Of a stretch of DNA of 64,000 nucleotides, positions 59,301 through 64,000 are shown piece by piece (position 1 is the first letter of the stretch; each line of letters begins with the position of its first letter). The position numbers and the translations under genes are program-made. Below the pieces are notes generated by a model, which made no database searches, was not told where the DNA came from, and saw only the letters and a list, made by a program, of their open reading frames with translations. The DNA is from Fimenecus sp964540535 (lineage in GTDB: Bacteria > Bacillota > Clostridia > Oscillospirales > Acutalibacteraceae). Location: positions 1 to 64,000 of the forward strand of contig CAZIMO010000008.1 in the NCBI GenBank assembly GCA_964540535.1, given 5' to 3'.

Positions 59301-59887
59301 ACAAAGAGGTTTCTGAAAGATACGAATTTATGTCCGAGCAAATCGGCGATGTTGAAAAATCAAAGGCAGAGCTTATTCGGCTTATTGACGATTTGACAAC
59401 GAAAATGAGCGTTCAGTTCCGTGAGCAGTTTCAAAGAATCAATGTTGCTTTCGGTGAAACCTTTGCCGAGCTTTTCGGCGGAGGCAAAGCAGAATTAAAG
59501 CTTGAAGACGAAATGAATGTGCTTGAATGCGACATCGAAATCAAGGTTCAGCCTCCCGGCAAGAATGTCCAGAATATAAACCTGCTTTCGGGCGGTGAAA
59601 AGGGACTTTCAGCGATTGCGCTTCTTTTCGCAATTCTAAAGGTTACGCCTGCTCCGTTCGTAATCTTTGACGAGGTTGAAGCGGCGCTTGACGATGTTAA
59701 TGTTGTCCGTTACGCACAGTATGTAAGAAGAATGACAAAGAATACGCAGTTTATTCTCATTACCCACCGCCGCGGCACAATGGAAGAAGCCGATATGCTT
59801 TACGGTGTTACAATGCAGGAAGAGGGCGTTTCAAAAATCCTCGAATTAAAAACTGCTGAAATGGCTCGCAAGCTGGGCTTGGCATAA
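56318..59887 (+). CDS. smc: Chromosome segregation protein SMC
   Basis: 1189 residues, the core of condensin-like SMC-ScpAB, which loops and compacts the chromosome. N-terminal ATPase half: GPNGSGKSNISDAVRWVLGE (Walker A, near 32) with a QGKIAEL Q-loop. Two long coiled coils surround a hinge (about 510-670; ATFLPLTAIKPR, GGSMTGGSKAQS). C-terminal half: signature LLSGGEKGLSAIALLFAI and Walker B PFVIFDEVEAALDD. All parts are present; scpA and scpB are not in the window. Confidence 0.98.
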   Translation: MILKSITMQGFKSCPDKTVLQFNKGITGVVGPNGSGKSNISDAVRWVLGEQSTKNLRGSKMEDVIFSGTSIRKATGFAEVTLCLDNSDRALNYDKDEVSVTRRFYRSSDSEYKINGESVRLRDINELFMDTGLGRDGYSMVSQGKIAELISSKSGERREMFEEAAGISHFRYRRGDALKRLNQAEENLVRLRDILTELESRVGPLKIQSEKAQKFLVLAEERKKLEIGIWLNNIERTQEKLKEQDRKIDISSVQYKDAQRQLEEIEQKMNDIIEKTREINVKIEEVRSSTAHFEEQAAELESQAKVYENSIVHNNESIERLEKDKLNADADGTDIDTQIETANEQKSSAEKGLEEANEKLAAKISEIEKLQSENNEFASIAADLSKEISLLTVSLADNRVISETASTQIEEINARITAISELLGNRRDAVSALEEKKNNAKKALDMCCDKIDGYKNAVEGYRIKVKSRTEKSDKVKSEITVLDSEIGRKNERIRVLDDLEKNMEGYQGSVRSVMRESKRGALHGIHGPLSQLITVKDKYSVAVETALGIAIQNVVVDSETDAKRAIAYLKENRGGRATFLPLTAIKPRSLEEKSLEDCYGFVSIASKLVSCDGKYNDIIENLLGKTVICDDMDSAIAMSKRYKNRFKIVTLDGQVINAGGSMTGGSKAQSVGMLSRSNEIDKLRSAVKDLEDKKKSLAVQEKMLSEDLASAVADLNGIEGDILSANEERIRLEGEYKLAVEQYETSSKGVAELIDEEKILGERAEKINSDSITARETVEKLNLEIAEKEKSLEAVSGDRETLAKVREELSEVAESIRLEILGFQKDIESCEDNIRRLEILKSSQSNRLEELDEEIKAFKNKNIWLTKDIESLRTSVEELRKKCGNAKTDVDGLLNQRAELEKENTQLRNLEKEKSAERERVSGELARLEERKASMLNEFEEYNSKLYDEYQLTRREAIALEIVIENISEARARLASLKNEIRGLGSVNVSAIDEYKEVSERYEFMSEQIGDVEKSKAELIRLIDDLTTKMSVQFREQFQRINVAFGETFAELFGGGKAELKLEDEMNVLECDIEIKVQPPGKNVQNINLLSGGEKGLSAIALLFAILKVTPAPFVIFDEVEAALDDVNVVRYAQYVRRMTKNTQFILITHRRGTMEEADMLYGVTMQEEGVSKILELKTAEMARKLGLA

Positions 59888-59923
59888 TAAATACATATCT
59901 TCTCTGTAGAAAGGATATTATCT

Positions 59924-61078
59924 ATGGGAATTTTCAAAAAGATTAACTTCGGTCTTACAAAGACAAGAAATAAAATGGCAGGGGCTATTGACGATATGCT
60001 CGACAGCTTTGACGAGGTCACTGACGACCTTTATACAGAGCTTGAAGAAATTCTTGTTATGGGCGATGTTGGCGTTACAACTGCTGTTGAAATTACAGAA
60101 AGACTTCGTGAAGAGGTTGCAAAGGGTAAAATAAGAGGTGCTGAAGCAATCCGTCAGCAAATAAAAGCAATCGTTGCCGAAATGCTTTACGGCGGTGAAG
60201 ATATGGGGCTTATCACGGTGCCGTCAATTATCCTTGTAATCGGTGTAAACGGTGTGGGAAAAACCACCACAATCGGTAAAATGGCGGCTATGTATAAGGC
60301 GCAGGGCAAAAGCGTTGTTTTAGGCGCGGCAGATACATTCCGTGCCGCCGCAATCGACCAGCTTCAAATCTGGGCTGACCGTTCGGGCGTTGATATTATC
60401 AAGCATAAAGAGGGCGCAGATCCTGCTGCAGTGGTATTTGATACAATCAATGCCGCAAAGGCGAGAGACAGCGAGATTATTATTATCGATACTGCAGGCA
60501 GACTTCACAACAAGAAAAATCTTATGGACGAGCTTAATAAGATTTACCGTGTTATCGACCGTGAGCTTCCTTATTCCGACCGTGAAGTACTTTTGGTGCT
60601 TGACGCAACAACAGGTCAGAATGCGGTTAATCAAGCCCGTGAATTTAAGAGCGTTGCAGATATTACAGGCATTGTGCTTACAAAGCTTGACGGTACTGCA
60701 AGGGGCGGTGTGGTGCTTGCAATCAAAAATGAGCTTGGCATTCCCGTTAAATTCATCGGTGTGGGCGAGCAGATTGACGATTTACAGCCGTTTAAGCCCG
60801 AAGCATTTGCAGACGGCTTGTTTGATAAGATAGATTATAAAGATGAGGAGGATGTTCAGCTTGAAGTTGTTGAAGAGAGCAAAGAAGAATGCGAAAATAT
60901 TGACGAAAGTGTTTTACCGAAAGAAGAACTCCCCCTTGCAGACGGTGAAAACGCTGAAATCAATTCCCAGTCAGATGACGAAGGATATAAACAGGAAGAA
61001 GAGGAAATAACCGAGCCTGAACATAAAGAAGAAAAGAAAAAGAGGGGTTTCTTTGGATTTTTTAATCGCAACTCATAA
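59924..61078 (+). CDS. ftsY: Signal recognition particle receptor FtsY with C-terminal acidic tail
   Basis: 384 residues. The SRP receptor GTPase takes ribosome-SRP complexes to the translocon. The N domain starts almost at residue 1 and the G domain has GVNGVGKTTTIGK (G1), DTFRAAAIDQL, DTAGRLHNKKNLM (G3), TKLDGTARGG (G4) and VGEQIDDLQPF. Unusually the acidic extension that in E. coli precedes the NG domain here follows it: about 75 residues rich in Glu/Asp from residue 310, ending in KKKRGFFGFFNRNS. The last 26 bases overlap rdgB. Confidence 0.96.
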   Translation: MGIFKKINFGLTKTRNKMAGAIDDMLDSFDEVTDDLYTELEEILVMGDVGVTTAVEITERLREEVAKGKIRGAEAIRQQIKAIVAEMLYGGEDMGLITVPSIILVIGVNGVGKTTTIGKMAAMYKAQGKSVVLGAADTFRAAAIDQLQIWADRSGVDIIKHKEGADPAAVVFDTINAAKARDSEIIIIDTAGRLHNKKNLMDELNKIYRVIDRELPYSDREVLLVLDATTGQNAVNQAREFKSVADITGIVLTKLDGTARGGVVLAIKNELGIPVKFIGVGEQIDDLQPFKPEAFADGLFDKIDYKDEEDVQLEVVEESKEECENIDESVLPKEELPLADGENAEINSQSDDEGYKQEEEEITEPEHKEEKKKRGFFGFFNRNS

Positions 61079-61640
61079 TATGAAAAAGCAGGCGGAGCTG
61101 CAAAGAATACTTGCGCCGCTCGGCATAAATGTACTTACTGCCGATATGGCGGGCATTGAGCTTTCAGAGGTTGATGAAACAGGCACAACCTTTGAAGAAA
61201 ACGCATTTTTAAAGGCAGACAGCGGTTGTAAAGAAAGCGGAATGGTCTGTGTTGCAGACGATTCGGGGCTTATGGTCGATTTTCTTGACGGCGCTCCCGG
61301 TGTTTATTCAGCCCGTTTCGGCGGAGAACACGGCAACGATTCAAAAAATAACGAAAAGCTGTTAAAGCTTATGGAAAATGTACCCGATGAAGAACGCACT
61401 GCGCGGTTTGTAAGCTGTGTGTGCTGCTGTTTCCCTGACGGAAGGCATTTTTCGGTTCGCGGTACCTGCGAGGGAATTATTGCGCATCAGGTACACGGAA
61501 CAGGCGGATTTGGCTATGATCCGCTGTTCCTTGTGGGCGAAAAGACCTTCGGCGAGCTTACGGCGGAAGAAAAAGACAAGGTCAGCCACCGCGGAAACGC
61601 ATTGAGAAAATTCGTACAGGAATTGCCAAAATATTTATGA
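61053..61640 (+). CDS. rdgB: XTP/dITP diphosphatase (HAM1/RdgB family)
   Basis: 195 residues. It hydrolyses non-canonical purine nucleoside triphosphates such as dITP and XTP to monophosphates, keeping them out of DNA. Signatures: LIATHNMKKQAEL at the start, TFEENAFLKA, VADDSGLMVDFLDGAPGVYSARF, and GFGYDPLFLVGEKTFGELTAEEKDKVSHRGNAL. TTG at 61053, behind GAGGGG, is in the last codons of ftsY; an internal ATG would lose the conserved start. Confidence 0.96.
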   Translation: MDFLIATHNMKKQAELQRILAPLGINVLTADMAGIELSEVDETGTTFEENAFLKADSGCKESGMVCVADDSGLMVDFLDGAPGVYSARFGGEHGNDSKNNEKLLKLMENVPDEERTARFVSCVCCCFPDGRHFSVRGTCEGIIAHQVHGTGGFGYDPLFLVGEKTFGELTAEEKDKVSHRGNALRKFVQELPKYL

Positions 61641-61676
61641 TAACTCAAATAGCCTTGAGTAATAAGGAGAAAACAA

Positions 61677-61979
61677 ATGACAAGTAAAGAAAGAGCCGTA
61701 CTCAGAGGTCAGGCAAACGGAATGCAGGCATTGTTTCAAGTCGGCAAGGGCGGAATTTCAGACGCGCTTATAAAGCAGACCGACGACGCGCTTACTGCCC
61801 GTGAGCTTATAAAAATCAAGGTGCTTTTAGAAACAAGCCCCGAAAAGCCCAAAGAAATAGCGCAAAAGCTTGCAGAAGCAACGAACAGCGAATGTGTGGG
61901 AGTAATCGGTGGCAGTATGATTTTTTACCGTTATAACCCCGAGCTTCACAAAGACGAAAAGAAAAAAGGAAGAAAATAA
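61677..61979 (+). CDS. yhbY: YhbY-family RNA-binding protein
   Basis: 100 residues of the CRS1/YhbY (CRM) domain, a small KH-like fold bound to the large ribosomal subunit during assembly. GQANGMQALFQVGKGGIS near 10-27 holds the GxxG-like loop, with ELIKIKVLLETS and VGVIGGSMIFYRYNPE. AAGGAG precedes its ATG. In the conserved yhbY-nadD-yqeK-rsfS order. Confidence 0.95.
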   Translation: MTSKERAVLRGQANGMQALFQVGKGGISDALIKQTDDALTARELIKIKVLLETSPEKPKEIAQKLAEATNSECVGVIGGSMIFYRYNPELHKDEKKKGRK

Positions 61980-61981
61980 CA

Positions 61982-62608
61982 ATGAAAATAGGCATTTTCG
62001 GCGGAACTTTCAATCCCCCTCACAAAGGTCATACACGAATGATTGATGAAATGACCGAGGAATTGGGTCTTGACAAGGTGCTGATTATCCCCAACAAAAT
62101 TCCTACCCATAAGCGTTGCGACGACCTTGCTGAAAATGAGGACAGATTTGAAATGTGCAAAATGGCATTTCAAAATCCCAAATACGAAATCAGCCGTATA
62201 GAAATGGACAGAGAAAGCGACAGCTATACAATTTTCACCGTTGAAGAGCTGAAAAAGCAGTATCCCAATGACGATTTGTATTTAATTATGGGTTCTGATA
62301 TGTTTCTGATTTTTCATAAATGGTATAAGTATAAAGAAATTTTGGAAAAATGCGCGATATGCGTAGCATCACGCAATACTGACGAAAGCATTTACGCGCT
62401 TCGCGCTTACGCATTTGAAAAACTCGGCATTTATATTAAAGAGCTTGAGGGGAAGAATATACATATCTCACCTCTTGATGCTTATATAGTAAGCTCAAGC
62501 GAAATCAGAGATCTGATTTCTTCCAAGCAAAGCCTTGACGGAAAAGTTGAGCCGAAAATCATTGAATATATGGAGAACCGCAAGCTATATGGATACGGCA
62601 AGAAATAA
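61982..62608 (+). CDS. nadD: Nicotinate-mononucleotide adenylyltransferase
   Basis: 208 residues. It joins nicotinate mononucleotide to ATP to form deamido-NAD. The nucleotidyltransferase motif is FGGTFNPPHKGH near 6-17, followed by PTHK, the middle LYLIMGSDMF, and the C-terminal VSSSEIRDLI (SSTxIR-type) motif. All family parts are present. It starts three bases after yhbY and overlaps yqeK by 20 bases. Confidence 0.97.
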   Translation: MKIGIFGGTFNPPHKGHTRMIDEMTEELGLDKVLIIPNKIPTHKRCDDLAENEDRFEMCKMAFQNPKYEISRIEMDRESDSYTIFTVEELKKQYPNDDLYLIMGSDMFLIFHKWYKYKEILEKCAICVASRNTDESIYALRAYAFEKLGIYIKELEGKNIHISPLDAYIVSSSEIRDLISSKQSLDGKVEPKIIEYMENRKLYGYGKK

Positions 62609-63161
62609 AGAGTTTCTCGAAATTTTAAAAAAGCGTTTACCGCCGAAAAGACTTTATCATTCAATTTGCGTTGCCGAGCAGGCGAAACATTTGGCTGAAA
62701 TTTTTGGCGGAGATACCGAAAAAGCATATACCGCAGGGCTTATTCACGATATTCTTCGTTATGAGCCTGCCGAAAAAATGATTGAAATTATTGAAAATGA
62801 CGGTCAAATCCTCACCGAAAGCGAAAAAAAGATTGAATTTACGCTTCACGCAGTTGCAGGCGAGGTTTATTTGAGAAAAGAATTGGGCGTTACCGACGCT
62901 GAAATTTTATCAGCGGTTCGCTGGCACACAACGGGTAAAGAGGATATGTCGCTTTTAGAAAAAATTGTCTATGTGGCAGATTTAACCTCTGAAGACCGTG
63001 AATACCCGGATGTGAATGAGGTAAGAGCAATGGCAGAGGAAAGTCTTGACAAGGCTCTGATGCGCGGATTGTCGTTTACCGTTGAGGATAATGCCCGAAA
63101 GCACAGACCCATTCATCTTGACACAGTTAAAGCTTTTAATTACCTTGCAGAAAGGATGTAA
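62589..63161 (+). CDS. yqeK: YqeK-family HD hydrolase (Ap4A hydrolase, symmetrical)
   Basis: 190 residues of the HD superfamily; YqeK proteins cleave diadenosine tetraphosphate to two ADP. Metal ligands are the His in YHSICVAE, the HD pair in AGLIHDIL, and later His residues in FTLHAVAGE and RWHTTG, with an Asp in YVADLTSEDRE. The frame is open upstream within nadD; the ATG at 62589 gives the family N-terminus (MDTARNKEFLEILKKRL). It lies three bases before rsfS. Confidence 0.93.
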   Translation: MDTARNKEFLEILKKRLPPKRLYHSICVAEQAKHLAEIFGGDTEKAYTAGLIHDILRYEPAEKMIEIIENDGQILTESEKKIEFTLHAVAGEVYLRKELGVTDAEILSAVRWHTTGKEDMSLLEKIVYVADLTSEDREYPDVNEVRAMAEESLDKALMRGLSFTVEDNARKHRPIHLDTVKAFNYLAERM

Positions 63162-63164
63162 AAT

Positions 63165-63518
63165 ATGGAAAGAACAGAACTTCTTAAAAATATTGTTGTT
63201 ACTCTTGACAACAAGAAGGCAATGGATATAAAATCACTTGAAATAACAGATTTAACCGTTGTTGCCGATTATTTTGTAATTGCAACGGGTACTTCGGGTA
63301 CTCACATACGCGCCCTTGCCGATGAGGTTGAAGATACGCTTACAAAAATGGGTGTTGAACCAAATCATATTGAGGGCAAAACAACGGGTTGGATTTTGCT
63401 CGATTACGGCACGGTTATTGTTCATCTTTTCACTGCCGACCAAAGAGAGCTTTACAGCTTGGAGCATCTTTGGGGCGATGCAAAGCAGACTGACATCAGC
63501 GGTTATATTTCAGAATAA
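63165..63518 (+). CDS. rsfS: Ribosomal silencing factor RsfS
   Basis: 117 residues. It binds L14 on the large subunit and blocks subunit joining in starvation. Family marks: DIKSLEITDLTVVADYFVIATGTSGTHIRALADEV near 21-55, EGKTTGWILLDYGTVIVHLFT and EYYSLEHLWGDA-like LYSLEHLWGDA near the end. Follows yqeK closely and precedes leuS. Confidence 0.96.
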   Translation: MERTELLKNIVVTLDNKKAMDIKSLEITDLTVVADYFVIATGTSGTHIRALADEVEDTLTKMGVEPNHIEGKTTGWILLDYGTVIVHLFTADQRELYSLEHLWGDAKQTDISGYISE

Positions 63519-63552
63519 ACTGTAAAAAATCTCATTAAAGAAGGTTGTATAT

Positions 63553-64000
63553 ATGAATTATGATTTTAAAGCCACCGAACAAAAATGGCAGGCAAAATGG
63601 GATGAAGCAAAGGTTTTTGAGGCTAAGGATAATTCTGACAAGCCCAAGTTTTACGGCCTTGTTGAGTTCCCTTATCCCAGCGGCGCAGGTATGCATGTAG
63701 GGCATATTAAGGCATACAGCGGTCTTGAAGTAGTTTCAAGAAAAAGAAGACTTCAGGGTTACAATGTGCTTTTCCCCATAGGCTTTGACGCTTACGGCTT
63801 ACCTACTGAAAACTACGCAATCAAAACAGGCATTCACCCTCGCAAGGTTACCGATATGAACATTGAAAAGTTCACAAGTCAGTTAAAGCGCGTAGGTTTT
63901 TCGTTTGACTATTCAAGAGTTGTTGATACAACTGATGATAAATATTATAAATGGACACAGTGGATTTTCCTTAAAATGTTTGAAAACGGACTTGCATTCC
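63553..64000 (+). CDS. leuS: Leucyl-tRNA synthetase, 5' part (runs off the window)
   Basis: An open frame from ATG at 63553 (AAGGTTG upstream) to the window end: 149 residues. The N-terminal class Ia signature is MNYDFKATEQKWQAKW. The HIGH motif is YPSGAGMHVGH near 43-53, with GYNVLFPIGFDAYGLPTENYA following, typical of LeuRS. The rest of the gene is outside. Confidence 0.95.
   Translation, partial: MNYDFKATEQKWQAKWDEAKVFEAKDNSDKPKFYGLVEFPYPSGAGMHVGHIKAYSGLEVVSRKRRLQGYNVLFPIGFDAYGLPTENYAIKTGIHPRKVTDMNIEKFTSQLKRVGFSFDYSRVVDTTDDKYYKWTQWIFLKMFENGLAF

Overview
The window reads as a chromosomal segment of a low-GC, endospore-lineage Clostridia bacterium, probably an uncultured gut Oscillospirales/Ruminococcaceae-type organism. 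This is inferred from gene order and protein style, not from a marker gene. The signs are: smc-ftsY-rdgB-yhbY-nadD-yqeK-rsfS-leuS in Firmicutes order; an L20-type leader ahead of infC-rpmI-rplT; a DUF1836 regulator; a Cys-rich spore-coat-like protein behind a sigma-K-like promoter; and a tandem GluRS/GlnRS pair. No rRNA, tRNA, CRISPR array or prophage is visible.

Layout. 1-3.8 kb: aminotransferase, ksgA, a TSCPD protein and CCA-adding enzyme in one plus-strand operon. 3.8-12.3 kb is on the minus strand: the Cys-rich protein, a MATE exporter, a one-piece polysaccharide tyrosine autokinase with a Tyr-Gly tail, and a tight four-gene transcript of M23 endopeptidase, HPr-kinase-like ATPase, PqqD-type protein and ABC exporter, which resembles part of a RiPP pathway. 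12.4-17.4 kb (plus): GDPD, gltX, glnS, a membrane protein. 17.5-23.6 kb (minus): a secreted modular protein, prfB, and proB-proA with a membrane-anchored unknown. 23.9-26.8 kb (plus): DUF1836 regulator, NfeD, SPFH protein and a membrane protein.

27.2-39.2 kb is the most unusual region: an apparent 12-kb operon for an exported surface system. It encodes a membrane protein with an external Ig-like domain, a 1640-residue secreted protein with two related ligand-binding-like modules, ten tandem paralogous secreted proteins of 152-167 residues with nearly constant signal peptides and divergent mature parts, and a C-terminally anchored surface protein. The C-terminus of the giant protein and the N-terminus of the distant 17.6-18.8 kb protein carry the same beta-rich module as the ten small proteins. 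The external domain of the first gene recurs twice in the 17.6-18.8 kb protein. I read this as one modular surface assembly, function unknown. An IS200/IS605-type element (39.2-39.9 kb) sits immediately downstream, and a 43-base sequence matching its left end lies near 17.5 kb.

40-47.6 kb: a VanY-like protein that has lost two active-site residues, an M28-type membrane peptidase, a lipoprotein, a secreted LCAT-like esterase with a sortase-like tail, an acetyltransferase, a small Cys protein and an XRE-type membrane regulator. 47.7-64 kb is housekeeping: infC (AUC start) with its leader, rpmI, rplT, an rRNA methyltransferase, dprA, topA, trmFO, rnc, a radical SAM protein, smc, ftsY, rdgB, yhbY, nadD, yqeK, rsfS and the 5' part of leuS.
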